From Blastomyces gilchristii SLH14081 (taxonomy: Eukaryota; Ascomycota; Eurotiomycetes; Onygenales; Ajellomycetaceae), in assembly GCF_000003855.2 (NCBI RefSeq), contig NW_003101681.1:5863707-5927706 (forward strand): a DNA stretch of 64,000 bases, written 5' to 3'. Positions 23,869 through 35,508 of this stretch are shown piece by piece (positions within the stretch are counted from its first letter, which is position 1; each line of letters begins with the position of its first letter). The notes below the pieces were generated by a model that was given only the letters and a program-made list of their open reading frames with translations, had not been told where the DNA came from and ran no database searches. Position numbers and translations under genes: made by a program.

Positions 23869-24064
23869 TGTGATTTGAAAGAATGTATGACTGTCAGTGT
23901 GATTCAGAAGAATGTATGATTATTAGATAATAACACAGCTGCTTCTGAACTTGCTTACAAATGTAAGAGGGTCATAGCGGCCACTAATTAATTTAGCATA
24001 CGATATATAAGAAGCCGGCGTACCTCTGTAATCGTACGCTGGCTCAAGCAACCTTTGAATCACA
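23869..24064 (+). repeat. 3' LTR of family B copy 1
   Basis: Partner of 15205-15400 and of the same length. It is preceded by a purine tract (GGTGAGAAAGAA). Almost all its CpG sites in the tandem-duplicated part are now TG or CA. Confidence 0.9.
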
Positions 24065-24522
24065 GTATGAGCAGTATTCTTCTCAGTTTTCTCAGGATTT
24101 TGAGCAGGTTTTGAAACAGCAGGTTTAGAGACAGCAGATTCAGCTGCTTGAGCATATGTTTTCTTCTGATTCAAAGAAGAAGAAGAAGTAGGAAAAAAGA
24201 AAGAAGAAGAGCAAGATGAAGAGTCAGTAATTATACTAGAAATTTTCAATGTTTTTTAAACTGTGTTTGAGATTCCAAGTTTGAACTTGATCATCTCCTG
24301 TAGTTGTCTAGCCTGAGTATGAAGAATTAACAGAACTTCTTCATTCATCTCACTCAGACACTGCTTTTCAAGAATCTTGCTTGCTTTTTCAAGTTTCTAT
24401 ATTTCAAGAACTTGTTATTTCTCTATTTCTTCTTTCTTTCTTCTCTTCAGAATTTCAATCTCAGGAATAGTATTTAAGAAAGCATCTTTTTCCACATCAA
24501 CTGAGTGTATTTTTGAACTCAT
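24065..24522 (-). pseudogene. LINE ORF1, N-terminal part
   Basis: It starts with ATG at 24522 and runs to the family B insertion, continuing at 15204. It codes a Lys/Glu-rich coiled-coil-like stretch, a Ser-rich patch and a KKTYAQAAESAVSKPAV-like linker, similar in style to the N-terminal regions of Tad-type ORF1 proteins. It contains TAA stops. Confidence 0.7.
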
Positions 24523-25924
24523 TGTTCTCACTCAATGAAAAGTTGGTCAGACTGTTTTAATTGAGATATTTCTAAGTCTGTTTTCAATTGAAAAGTTGAT
24601 CAGACTGTTTCAAAAGAAGAATAAAAGACTTTTGTATATAAAACATCTGATTTTTTTCACACTAGTTCAGTAACTAGGTTAGATTTTTGAAGAGAATCTA
24701 ATAAACTAAAATTGATTTTTGAGATAAATCAATAAAATCTTTACAATCTCTTTCTTGAAATACAGTGAGAAAGAGTATGATATCAATTGATAATAAATCA
24801 GATAATATGACAGTTTTTGAGAGAAAAACTGATAAAAAGTAAATCAATTTTTTACAGAGAAATTAATTAAAACTATTCAATTTTATTCTAAATCATTCAA
24901 TTCTTCTCACACAATAAGTGTACAACTCAAATCAGTTAATAAAGAGTGTAAAAAAGAATTAAGTATTAATGAAAACTCTTCAGTCATTGAAAAAGTAATT
25001 CTTACTTAAAAGAATATGAAATTATGATAGAAAACAGCTCTGTTTTTTATTCTTTATAAGAATATTGTATAAAACTCAGAGAAAAACACCTTACTTTTTC
25101 AAGAGAAGTAAAGAACTATTTCTAAGATCTTTTTTTTTGCATTAACTGCTGCAGAAGAATGAGATAGAAACTGTTAAGATATGTACTACTGTATATTCTC
25201 TATCAAGACTTTCTCTCTTCAGAGTCTTGATATTATAGAGAATATAAGTCTGTTTCTATATAATAATATAAATATTGTCAGTGAGATATAGAGAAACTAG
25301 TTATTTATATCTCAAAATAGAAGACTTTGTCAATGATTATATCAATATAGAGTTAATTCTCAAATTCAATAGAAATCTAGTGTTGCTGTTCTCAATCTCT
25401 TACAGAATCTATTGAATATTGAGATATTAAAACTAGATTTAATATATCTCACTATGCAGGGATCAAAGACTCAGTCAGATCTTGAGATATACTGATTTTA
25501 TAGTTGTTGATGTGCTGTTAACTTGTTATTCACTGATTATGTATTGAATACTGTTACTGAGGTATCTTTTTGTATTATTCTGTCAGAACTGAGCCAGATT
25601 GAGAGAGATAGTACAAGAGTGAGACTTGATATTGAAGTCTAGATACACTGATAACAGACTGTGAAGATTGCACTTCAGAAGTGTTTGTTAATTATATACT
25701 TGATATTATCACTGAGATATCTTTTTGTATTTTTCTGCTGGGGATGGGCCAGATTGGAAAGGGTGATATGAGGGTGAGACTTGATGTTGATGTTTTGAAA
25801 CATCAAAGATGAACAGGGTTTTCACAGAGATCACTTCTCAGATATCTTCACAATTACAGATTGAGAATCTTCCAAAATCAAGAAGATTGATGCATATGGC
25901 TATGTCTCTTCACCTTACAATTTG
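24523..25924 (-). other. LINE 5' untranslated region, mutated part
   Basis: AT-rich sequence upstream of ORF1 with no supportable frame. It contains an imperfect direct repeat of roughly 100 bp, about 150 bp apart (from about 25546 and about 25694), sharing GAGRTATCTTTTTGTATT and GTGAGACTTGAT words. Confidence 0.6.
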
Positions 25925-26169
25925 TATGGCACTTTGGCCCGGGGTTGTGGTGTGGTAGGGGTGAATGGGGGATAATCCCACATGGGAGTTTTGAACAATG
26001 TCTAGTTCACATTTGGCTGGATATCTCCACCACCACAGAGGGTATGCGGTCGGCGATGGGGTCCAAATGCTTGTATGATCGAGGGCTTTTCGATGAATCT
26101 ATCGGCGGGTTCTTATTCGAAAAATCGAGCGAGTTCGTGATAGGGCGGTTGAGTGATAAGTAGTTGATG
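25925..26169 (-). other. Unmutated 5'-terminal segment of the LINE insertion
   Basis: 245 bp of normal composition, many CpG and CC/GG, between mutated LINE sequence and the target duplication. The plus-strand open frame 25945-26163 has no recognisable product. Either this is LINE 5' UTR that was rarely duplicated because most copies are 5'-truncated, or it is foreign sequence joined during reverse transcription. Confidence 0.6.
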
Positions 26170-26181
26170 ACTTCTTATAAG

Positions 26182-27050
26182 TATTTCTGTAACTTCTCTA
26201 ATCACTTTTTATCAGCTGATGAAGCAGAGATATCACTGCTCATAACAGTGTCTTCATCTCTTTCAGCTCTGTCACTGCACTCAATCTTCAGATCAGCAGT
26301 TAACTTCATGTCTTTCTCAGATCAGCTTCTGACTCTAAACAGTACAGTCTCACTCTTTGCTGTAAGTCTTCTCATAAGTAATTTCTTACAGACTCTAGCT
26401 AATAGTTCTTGTAAAGCTCTTAGTATTATCAGTGTCTTCTGCAGCTTTATAGATCTATGATTATCTCTTTTCTATCTGCATAATCTCTGATCAGATATAT
26501 ATAAATATGCCTAGATTCTCTATTAATGATTCTCACACTGCAGTGCATTTCTGCAATTTCATAGTTAATAAGAGATGAGTTCTCAGATACTCATAAAATT
26601 CAGGTAATTAAGATAATATAAATATCATGAATTTGTGATGAGAGTTAATCTGAGTAGATAAACCTTCTCTTTATATCTCAATTATTTTCAGACTGAATAC
26701 TTCAGCATAACTGAGAAAGCAGACATAGCTTTGTAAGAAGTATCTAATTATATGTATAGATAATCAGCTCTCAAGACTCTGCTGTAACTATATACACTCT
26801 GATATTCAGCTTCTCTGAAGTCTGTGCATTTCTGATAATCTTTGTATTAAATATAATAATTGTTTATACTGTAGATATAATACTCTCTGCTTCTTTGAAG
26901 AGAGAAATTAATAGTTATAAGAAGATTGAGTGTTATAAATATTGAGAATATGAGTATGAATTTTCTTTATTTTTTCTTTATTAATCTCTAAATTGTGTTT
27001 ACAGCTCTGTTTTTATTTTCTTTATTTTTTAACTTTAATAAGAGTATAAT
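26182..27050 (-). other. Family D 3' region, proximal part
   Basis: Between the LINE and the integrase end. Both strands of 26182-26460 are open for about 90 codons. The element-sense strand reads a Lys/Glu-rich helix-like segment, the other strand a Ser/Leu-rich one starting at ATG 9667. Which, if either, was real is unclear. Confidence 0.4.
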
Positions 27051-30000
27051 TTCTTCTTTTCTTTATATACACTGTGAACTGTTCATCTCAGTAGAAACTC
27101 ATTATCTTATAGATTAGAGTTTGTAAATAACAGTATTAATATCTTTATTATAATCAGATTCTTAGTAAAGATTATATCATTCTGACTTATCAGAATTTAT
27201 AATATAAAAGTTATATCTCATCTTTCACAGATATCTTATCTGCTCAGATAATTCTTAAGTGAACTTATTCATCTTATTAGAATACTCTTATCACTGAATC
27301 TTGAATCAGAGCTTACAATCTTACTTCTTTAAGTTAATAATTTCTTTAATCTGATATTCTCTTTCACTCTCTAGTACTTTATAAACAGAGTGATGAGTCA
27401 CAGAATTCTCTTCTAAGAATTTCTTATATTTATAAAGTAAAGAGATATAAAAAACATTATATATCTATAACTTAGATAATAGTTTCAATCTATAGAACTG
27501 TAAGCTAACTTTCTTCATAATCTTATAAGACTCTATCTGTAAGAGATTCAGCTTCTTACTAGATCTCTATATAATGATGTTTTTTAGACTCAGTCAGACT
27601 CTATCATCTTTCTTGAAACTCTTTATAATATACTTGAAGTTATAGTATCTCTTCTGATACTTCTGAGTCTTTCTCAAGAATTTACAAGCTTTCTTCTGAA
27701 TATTCTGAATTCTCTCAGTCTGTTCACAGATATTATCACACTCTATAGTGTACTCTCATAGATTTATTAAGATTATTCATGAGTAAGTCTTAATAAGTAT
27801 CTCAAAGAGAGTTTTATCTGTACTGACATACTTTGAGTTATTGTATATAAACTTCATAAGTGATAATTAATACACTCAGTCATTCTGATTGTAATTAACA
27901 AAGTATCACAGATACTGTTTTAATATACTTATCAGATATTCTATCTGATTATCTATCTGTTGATAAAAAGTCATACTTAGATTTTATGAGATCTTCAGTA
28001 TAGTTATCAGATCAGATCAGAACTTCTCTATGAAGATTAATTCTCTATTTAAGATAATATTTGTAGATAACTTATACAACTGAATCACATTACAGATGAA
28101 GATGTAAGTTAAATTCTTTAACTTCAAGTTCTTACAGATGAGTAGAAAGTATGTTATCTTAATCAAGTGATTCACTATCATCAGTACACTGTTAAAACAG
28201 ACATTATATATATTCTTGCTTTCAGAGAGACTTATAAGAGTGTTCATTTCTAGCTATTTTCAAGATTTCTACAGAATGAGTAGAGAAGTAAGTTCTTCAT
28301 ATAATCTGAACTGCACTACTCACAAATTCTGATAAATAATATAGGAATTCACTATCTTCTTCACAAGTTCTCATATCTTCAGTCAGAAGTATTTTCTTAT
28401 AAGCAACTCATAAGTTTTAGTATCTATAAAATAACCTGTTAGAGAAGAGTCATGATATCTTTTAATAAGTTCTATATATAGAAACTTATTCATAGATATA
28501 TAAATCTGATTCTCTCTTTACAAGAGACTATTTAAGTCTCTTCAATTCTTTATTTCTGCAGAGTTGATTCCTGCTATGAGTAGTTTTCAAATATACTGAG
28601 TATATTCATTCTTTAATTGCAGTTCAGATAATCTGAACAGAAGATCTTATAAAGACTTATACTCTGTTTTCTCTTATATCAGGTCTTTTACAGTACTTCT
28701 CAAAGCTTATAAACTCTTCAGATTATAGATACTCTCTTCAAGAATTCTTATAAAGATTCTCAGAGTGTTAACTCTCAGTGTTATAAAGAGTAGTTATACA
28801 GACTTCTTCTCTCTCTCTCTTCTCTTCTCTTACAGAGAATTGAGAGACTCTTCAGTTAATCTCTTTGCAACACTCAGTCTGAGCATTCTGTAAAGCTTTT
28901 CTATCTTCTCTAATCTCTCTGTATCTATTATTCTGATCTTCTTAACATAGTCTGATCTGTAAGAGAGTTTATTCACTGAGTTCTTAATTTTCTTAATATA
29001 CTCTATCTTGAATCAGAACTCACTTAGTCTCTGAATTCAGTGAATCTATCACTGTGAGAGTTTCTTGATTGAAGTAAACTGTTATAAGCTGTTATAATCA
29101 GTTTTAACAGTAATCACTGTCATAAGACTTTTAAAGTAGTGATATCAGTAATGAAAGAATTTCACTATTATGAGAAGCTCTTAATCATGAATATCATAGT
29201 TGATCTCTGCAGATTGTATCTTTCATGAGAAAAAGATTACTGAAACTCAGTTCTTATTTAACTATAGTTGTAAGACTATTTCTGAAATTGTAAAGAAGAA
29301 GATATCTATCTTCAATCTAATTAAGAGTAAGAAATCAAAGTGAAACAGTATCACTGTATCTGTAAATATCTATTTTAATCTTGTAAAGAGCTCATAAGCT
29401 TCTGAGATAAGAAAGTTTTTATAGTTCTCTCTTCTTAACAATCTTTTCATTCTCTGTTCATAGAATAACTTCTTCTTATTTTCATTCTTCAGCATATCTG
29501 TAAGAGTTAAGAAGATTCTCATAAATATAAAGATAAACTGTCTATAGAAATTCACAAAGCTCAGAAAGATCTGAATCTTATAAATATTAGTTAACTCTGA
29601 TTATAATAGAATAATCTTAATCTGTGAAGATTTTATCTGAATATCATCTGCAGTAATTATATATTCTAGAAAATTAATTCAACAGATACTGAAGTTACAC
29701 TTTATAAGCTTAATATACAGTTCTATCTCATTTAGAGTCTTCAATAGACTTTGTACATACTCAGTGTGTTCTTTCTTCTTTATAAAGTACATTATCACAT
29801 CATTTAGATATATTATTACAAAGATATTCAGATATGTATGAAGTATTTTATTAATAAAAGACTGAAATGCTGCAGAGATATTAGTCAAATCAAAAGACAT
29901 TACTAGATATTTAAATAATCTCAGTATAGTTCTAAAGATAGTCTTTTATTCATTCTCAGATTATATTCACACTTATATATATATATTAATCACATTCAGT

Positions 30001-30800
30001 TGTGTGAATATGACAGCTTTCATGAGACAGTTAATCACATTCTCAATCAGAGACAGAGAATAGTGACTCTTTATTATCTTAGAGTTCAGATTATAATAGT
30101 CTATATATAATCTGAGATCTTCATTCTTCTTCTTTATAAATATCACAGAGGCTTCTGTGAAGATCTGTGAAGATCAGATAAAGTTATTCTTCAGATTCTT
30201 CTTTATATAAATTTGCAAGATCTCTGTCTCATAATGAAAGAGTTTATAGATTGATTCTTAGAAGAGTTTCTACTCTTCTATTAAATCTATTATTAGATTC
30301 TTCTTATAGTGAGAAGAAAGCTCAGCTATCTTTACTGAGTTAAATATCTCTATAAGATCTCAGTATTTCTCTGACATCTGAAGCTCAGTTTTCATGATCA
30401 TGAAGTTCTCAGACATTCATAATATCATTATATAGATAAGCTTGTCTTCTCTAATTAACTCTACAGTATTAACTGATTCTATCTCTATGAGTGAGTTTGT
30501 TAACACTGATTGAAAGTATAAACCTGACTCACAGACAGCTATGTGTGAATTATATCTTTGAAGTTATACAAGTCTTAAGTACATGTTATCTGTGATATCT
30601 ATAATAATCACAGTTTTCATAAATCTTCTTCAGATTCTGAAGAGATCTTGTAATTCAAAGATAACTCTTATAAGTCTCTCAGTTCTCAGGTCTGAGTTCT
30701 CACACTCTGCTTATTATAAGAGCAGATTCTTAGTTTCTATTACTCAGCTTATTTACTCTGTGAGTTTTAGAGATACTACAGTGATCTGAGATTCTGAGTT
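27051..30800 (-). pseudogene. Family D pol: protease to integrase
   Basis: Read on the minus strand: RT at about 30470-29650, with FDLTNISAAFQSFINKILH at about 29895-29830 (family PFGLTNAPATFQ) and the catalytic box as YLNDVIMYF near 29795. RNase H spans about 29550-28900. Integrase spans about 28750-27750, with SESKNIYN...LMIVNHLIK near 28220-28150 (family ...VIVDRLTK). Surviving open fragments are 29679-29900, 29370-29555 and 28017-28247. The Asp-to-Asn change in YLDD and the stops make it inactive. Confidence 0.82.
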
Positions 30801-30949
30801 CATTAATACTTCTCATGCTTACAGAGCAGTAGTATCACAGTATAGTCTCTTCTTATAAGTAAGTATTTTTATTGAGAAAGTAACAGATTCAGGTGTCAGC
30901 TTTAAGACTCTTAAGAAGACTATTACTAACTCTGTCTATAACTTCTCAA

Positions 30950-32560
30950 ATTTCTATTTTAGTTTGTTCAGACAGTTTACACAGAGATGTTCTAATTTAG
31001 AATAGATAAAGTAAAGACTCTTTTTCTTAATCTTTCTATTATACACTCTATTCACAGAAGCTTGTGAAGCTCTCTCTTTCTGCTCAGTAATCAGATATAA
31101 ATCTCTCTATATCTTATTATCTTTCTCTGATAGATCTGTTCTCTGTTGTTCTGACTCTTACAGAGCTGATTAATAATTTACTCTCTGCAGATCTGTGACT
31201 CTCACAGTGATTTATAAGTGATGAATAAGAGTTATCAGTTTCTTCAGAGTTAAGAACTTAGAGTCTTACTCAATGAGCTTGTTCTGCATGTCTTTATTCA
31301 GTCTCTTCTAGACTGGCCGCTGAGATCATGAATTTCATGTTTGGTTTCATTTGGTCTGATCCCATACATTCCTTGGCGTGAATCCCGCTGGGACTGGCTA
31401 TCAAAAAAACATGTAAAGTGACTATATATCAGATCTTAAAATGAAACCATGACTTGAAAAAAATGAGAAAGTGATCTCATTTAATTCCATTTAGTCTCAT
31501 TCTTGACATAAAGTTACTATTTTTAGACATTTTAAGGTTTTTTTTAGACTATTTTTAATTTTTTAAAAAGTAACACTTTTTGATAACACTCAAATGAGAT
31601 TTAAAGTCATTTAAAGCAATAAAAATAATTTAAATTGAGAAGTGAAAATCATGATCTCATTTGAAAAATGTGACAAGAGTAGACAGTAAGTCTCACTGAG
31701 ACAGTATGAGACTACTATCTAATGTTAAAACCATGTAATGAGATCAGTTGAATTGGTAATGAGACTATCAAAAAATCTGGTCCTGGTCCCAGACACGGTC
31801 ACACGGTCAGTCTAGTCTCTTCATGAATATTATCATTCAGATCTTGTTTCAGAGTTCTGTTGTCATAGATCTCAATTCATATCACAATTTCATGAAGTAC
31901 TGTGAGTAGTCTTTATCAGATTTCTCATCTCTTTTTCTAATATTAATGATTAGTATTACAGCTCAGGTATTCTCTGTTCAGCTTATAAAGTCTCTCAACT
32001 TATTCTCTAGATAGATCTTAAGAACAGATCAGTCAGATCTCTTATAATTATTCTCTAAATAATTCAGTCAGTTCTTGACTTCAGTGTAGTAGAGATCTGT
32101 TATTATATAGATAACAGCTTCTTCATCTTTCATGTTACACAGCTGAGCTTGTGAGTCAATTTCAAATACAAACTTATAAAAGCTTTTATAGATTGTGATT
32201 CAATAAGTAATCTTAAGTGATTACAGCTTAAGAAAGTTTCTTTTCAGTTTATAGATATTTCTGAAGATTATGACTAGAGACTCAGTTTAAGAGTGTTTAC
32301 AGATAGTAAGCATTTCTTATAGAAAAATAGCTTAATCTTATAAAAGATACTCAAGAATATTCTTCACTGAGATTGATTCATTTATCAGTGCAGAGAGTTT
32401 CTCTGTCATAGATATAGAGAATAATATTCTGTAAGTGATTAATAAGTTCTCTAAGACTTCTTTTATAGAGATTATTCATAATTCAGATAACTGCTTCTGA
32501 GTGTCTGTAGTAGAGTTCACAGAGATTGAAGTATATAAGTTTCTAGTTCTTTCAGTTATA
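30950..32560 (-). pseudogene. Family D gag remnant
   Basis: Read on the minus strand, downstream of the 5' LTR and leader. It contains a capsid-like segment at about 32100-31860 (Trp/Leu/Lys-rich, ...WLNYLENNYKRSDW...) typical of Ty3 gag, and a CxxC fragment near 30975. It is split by a MITE at 31309-31814. Many stops. Confidence 0.6.
31309..31814. mobile_element. hAT-like 506-bp MITE, copy 2
   Basis: Inserted in family D gag with the duplication GTCTCTTC (31301-31308 and 31815-31822). Orientation is opposite to copy 1. It retains fairly many CC/GG words. Confidence 0.9.
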
Positions 32561-32591
32561 ACAGATAATTACTGACTAACAGAGCTTGAAA

Positions 32592-32849
32592 TGTAAGAAT
32601 AAGTGCTTACAGACAGTTATTCAGATGTTTGCAGCTTGATATGATATATACTGTTAACTACTAAAAGTATTTGTGATAGAAAGATAAAATATAGAGATTA
32701 AATATATATTAGTATTCAAGCTGAGTTATAAATAGTATTCATGAACTTCAGTCTATATAGTTGTGTGTAGTCAAGAGCCACTAACTCTATTGATTATATA
32801 AGAGATAGAAATAGAGGTAAAGAATTCATGAGAAGCGGGATTTCTTACA
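32592..32849 (-). repeat. 5' LTR of family D element
   Basis: 258 bp, identical in length to 8200-8457. It begins TGTAAGAATAAG and ends GGGATTTCTTACA. TGCAT follows at 32850-32854. Confidence 0.92.
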
Positions 32850-32854
32850 TGCAT

Positions 32855-33928
32855 TGAAATATATTACTGACTTATCAAATATAAAGAGACTCAAAGAAAA
32901 TATTAATAGCTTTCAGAGATGTACAGAAACAGCTACAGTATTATATAGTAATATTATCTTCATTTAATACATGTACTGTTAATATTCTTTATATACAGTT
33001 ATTATATAATCTGTATCAGAGATATATGTAGAAAACAGATCTTTATTACTAGAATAAATAATTTCAGTAATTCTCTGTTTTCATATTATAAAGATAAGTT
33101 ATTCTTATTTCTTTCTTCTCTCTTTTCTCTTCTTTAATCAATCACTAATTTCAAGCTAGTATGAAAACTATTAAAACACTCTTAGAAACTCTCAAATTAA
33201 AGAGTATAAACTAATTAAATTTTAAATGTAGAAGAAATCAAATTATCTTCTATAGATTCAATTATTCACTCTCTCTTAAATAAAACAGCAGTCATATCTC
33301 TCTTTTCCTCTCAATTAAATGAAACATGATCTGTGAAAAGCGAGTATTATATCAGACTATAATGATTAACACAGCCTCAGCATGCAGAGCTGTATATATA
33401 CAGTATATACTGAACTGAGAGACTGTATAAGTTGTAAATCAGCAGCAGTATCTCAGAGAGAGCTGTGCAGTATAAGAAAGTTATAACTCTCAGTTATATA
33501 TACAGAGAATGAATTACTGCAGTAAGTATATATATATTAAAGTAATACTTTTTAATAACACTCAGTCTCTAATATAATGAAAATAGAGTCTCTTCATAAG
33601 ATCTGTTTTTATCAGAAGTCAGGGAATCTTATATTTTTTAAAATCATCTTCATATATCTTATCTGTGAAATTAATGAGAAAAATCATTGATTTCAGTATT
33701 CTGTTCTTGATATTATTTAAGTGATAGCAGAGTTCATTCTAATCACACTTTTTAAGTGTATATTTTCTAATTATTCATATTTATACAGATATATACTAAT
33801 TATTTATTAAATAATATTAAAATAATAACTTATTACAGTTATATTATTCTCACTGTGAGAGATACATAGTTAATAATAAACATTATAAAGACTCTGAGAA
33901 GTAAGTATTTTAAGAATACTACAGCTCT
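32855..33928. other. AT-rich sequence without recognisable gene
   Basis: No reading frame or named element is supportable. It contains AT palindromes near 33390-33420 (TATATATACAGTATATAC) and a short stretch near 33541 resembling MITE-internal sequence (AAAGTAATACTTTTTAATAA). It is probably old repeat debris. Confidence 0.5.
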
Positions 33929-34434
33929 TAGACTGAGCGTGTGACCGTGTCTGAGACCAGAATCAGATTTTTTGATAGTCTTATTATCAATTCTACTGAT
34001 CTCATTACATGATTTTAACATTAGATAGTAGTCTTATACTGTTTCAGTGAGACTTACTGTCTACTCTTATCACATTTTTCAAATAAGATTATGATTTTCA
34101 CTTCTCAATTTAAATTATTTTTATTGCTTTAAATGACTTTAAATCTCATTTGAGTGTTATCAAAAAGTATTACTTTTTAAAAAATTAAAAATAGTCTAAA
34201 AAAAACCTTAAAATGTCTAAAAATAGTAACTTTATGCCAAGAATGAAACTAAATGAAATCAAATGAAATCACTTTCTCATTTTTTTCAAGTCATGATTCT
34301 ATTTTAAGATCTGATACATAGTTACTTTGCATGTTTTTTTAATGACTAGTCTCAGCAGAATTCACATCAAGAAATGTATGAAATCAGATTAAATGAGATT
34401 AAATATAAAATTTATAATCTCAGTGATCAGTCTA
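33929..34434. mobile_element. hAT-like 506-bp MITE, copy 3
   Basis: Target duplication ACAGCTCT (33921-33928 and 34435-34442). It is more heavily mutated than copies 2 and 6, but without any length change. Confidence 0.9.
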
Positions 34435-34449
34435 ACAGCTCTGCAATCT

Positions 34450-34568
34450 TAATTTTTTTTACTTTTATTTTTTATTTTTTTATTTTTCTTTTCTTTTCTT
34501 TTTTTTTCTTTCTTTTTCTTTCTTTTTTTTTCTTTCTCTTCTTTTTTTCTTTCTCTTTTTTTTTTAAT
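34450..34568 (+). repeat. Polypyrimidine tract
   Basis: About 120 bp almost purely T and C (TTTTCTTTTCTTTTC type). Low complexity. The apparent 65-codon Phe/Ser frame over it is an artefact. Confidence 0.85.
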
Positions 34569-35100
34569 TAAAATGATATTAATTATAATCTGTATTTAGA
34601 AAAGTAATAATATTTAATAATACTCTCTGTTAAATTTTCAACAAATGAGCACTATATTATAATATTATATAAGTGAGAAATAATTTCATAATCTCATTTA
34701 ATACTATTTTTAATAATGAGATTAGAATAAAAATATAACTAAGAATTCAAATATATTCTTTATTTAGAACTAGATTTTTATTTGAAAAGTAAATCTGAAA
34801 TCTTTAATATTTAAAATAACATGATTTGAGATTAATGTGATGAATACAAATCATGATCAGAAGTAATGCTTTTAGGTAACATGATAACTGTAAAGTTTGA
34901 TCCTAGTCTCAGACACAGTCACACAGTCAGTCTAGCTACAATTATACTGTATTTTATTTTATAATTGAATTTATATCTTAATCAATTTTAACTACATTAT
35001 AATAATTTTCAATTATATTATACTATAAGTCTTTATATTTATAAATTACAAATTAAAAAGTTAAAATAATGAATATTCATTGAGATATTACCATTTGAAG
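34569..35100. other. AT-rich sequence with a MITE end
   Basis: No gene is seen. The segment 34895-34938 ends TCAGACACAGTCACACAGTC then AGTCTA, matching the right end of the 506-bp MITE, but no matching left end was found. It is a truncated or diverged copy. Confidence 0.55.
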
Positions 35101-35123
35101 TTGATTGTAATTGATTACAAAGG

Positions 35124-35154
35124 TGAGCGTTAGGTGGAAATGAGCGTTAGGTGG
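35124..35154 (+). repeat. Short direct repeat at island edge
   Basis: GAGCGTTAGGTGG occurs twice, at 35124-35136 and 35142-35154, where the composition changes from AT-rich to normal. Confidence 0.7.
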
Positions 35155-35393
35155 TTGATTACATTACTGTACCGCGCTGATTACGTGGATTCAAACATTT
35201 CTCGCCAGGCATCGATCGGAGCACGGATTATTACTAAAGTATCACCTAAATTGAGTAAATGTATAGAAGCAAAATATCAACATCCAGATATCCAGCACAT
35301 CAAAACCAAAATCTATTCAAAACTAATAATAATTCCAGACAGACTTTGACATCTCCATCTGCCTTCTGTCGCCTTACACACCAACTACCCAAG

Positions 35394-35474
35394 ATGCCAT
35401 TTGTGATGCGGCTGGTACAAAGATGTAACAATCCGGCATCTCAAGGATATCTAGCCGTTAAGGAGACGAAATGA
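35394..35474 (+). CDS. Possible 26-codon ORF beside the host gene
   Basis: ATG at 35394 in a reasonable context (CAAGATGCC), ending TGA at 35472. The peptide starts MPFVMRLVQRC and is basic. The upstream 130 bp are C/A-rich like a fungal 5' leader. It lies tail-to-tail with, and 34 bp from, the dehydrogenase coding end, so it may simply lie in that gene's 3' UTR. No homologue is recognised. It is the only other non-mutated open frame in the island. Confidence 0.2.
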   Translation: MPFVMRLVQRCNNPASQGYLAVKETK

Positions 35475-35508
35475 ATTCGGAAATCGGTAGTGGAATTCAA
35501 TCAACGGG

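Larger units (their letters stand above)
15205..24064 (+). mobile_element. Complete Ty3 retrotransposon, family B, copy 1
   Basis: An 8.86 kb element inserted in LINE ORF1. The LTRs at 15205-15400 and 23869-24064 begin TGTGRTT and end GAATCAYA. A GTAT duplication flanks it (15201-15204 and 24065-24068). On the plus strand come gag, protease, RT, RNase H, integrase with a repeat-containing C-terminal extension, then about 3 kb downstream of pol that codes on the opposite strand. A 506-bp MITE sits at 23073-23578. A second copy in opposite orientation starts at 54900. Confidence 0.92.
9697..26169 (-). mobile_element. Tad-like LINE, nearly full length, split by a Ty3 element
   Basis: A non-LTR retrotransposon on the minus strand, 5' end at 26169 and 3' (AAT)n tail at 9697-9717. 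It is flanked by a 12-bp duplication ACTTCTTATAAG (9685-9696 and 26170-26181). Without the family B insertion (15205-24064) it is about 7.6 kb. It has ORF1 with zinc knuckles, and ORF2 with an APE-type endonuclease, reverse transcriptase, RNase H and a C-terminal Cys/His motif, the layout of the fungal Tad1 clade. A 9-bp-stem hairpin (9759-9779) sits just before the tail. Its outermost 5' 245 bp are not AT-mutated, unlike all the rest. Reading frames contain stops; inactive. Confidence 0.92.
8200..32849 (-). mobile_element. Complete Ty3 retrotransposon, family D, with nested insertions
   Basis: It is delimited by two 258-bp LTRs (8200-8457 and 32592-32849) that begin TGTAAGAA and end TTCTTACA. 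Perfect 5-bp TGCAT duplications flank it at 8195-8199 and 32850-32854. Reading on the minus strand from the right end, gag (about 32560-30950), protease, RT, RNase H and integrase (to about 27700) can be followed, then a long 3' region. Four insertions interrupt it: a SINE (8867-9240), a LINE (9697-26169, itself split by a family B element and a MITE) and a MITE at 31309-31814. Without them it is about 6.9 kb. All frames are broken. Confidence 0.92.

Noticed and set aside
25945..26163. 72-codon ORF starting MWCGRGEWG
   Set aside because: It lies inside the LINE insertion, antisense to the LINE, with no recognisable domain. It is open mainly because the segment escaped mutation.
27000..31300. 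A host gene cluster in the long minus-strand stretch
   Set aside because: All recognisable segments are RT, RNase H and integrase of one Ty3 element bounded by LTRs with a TGCAT duplication.
34374..34571. Phe-rich 65-codon ORF
   Set aside because: It is produced by a MITE end running into a polypyrimidine tract.
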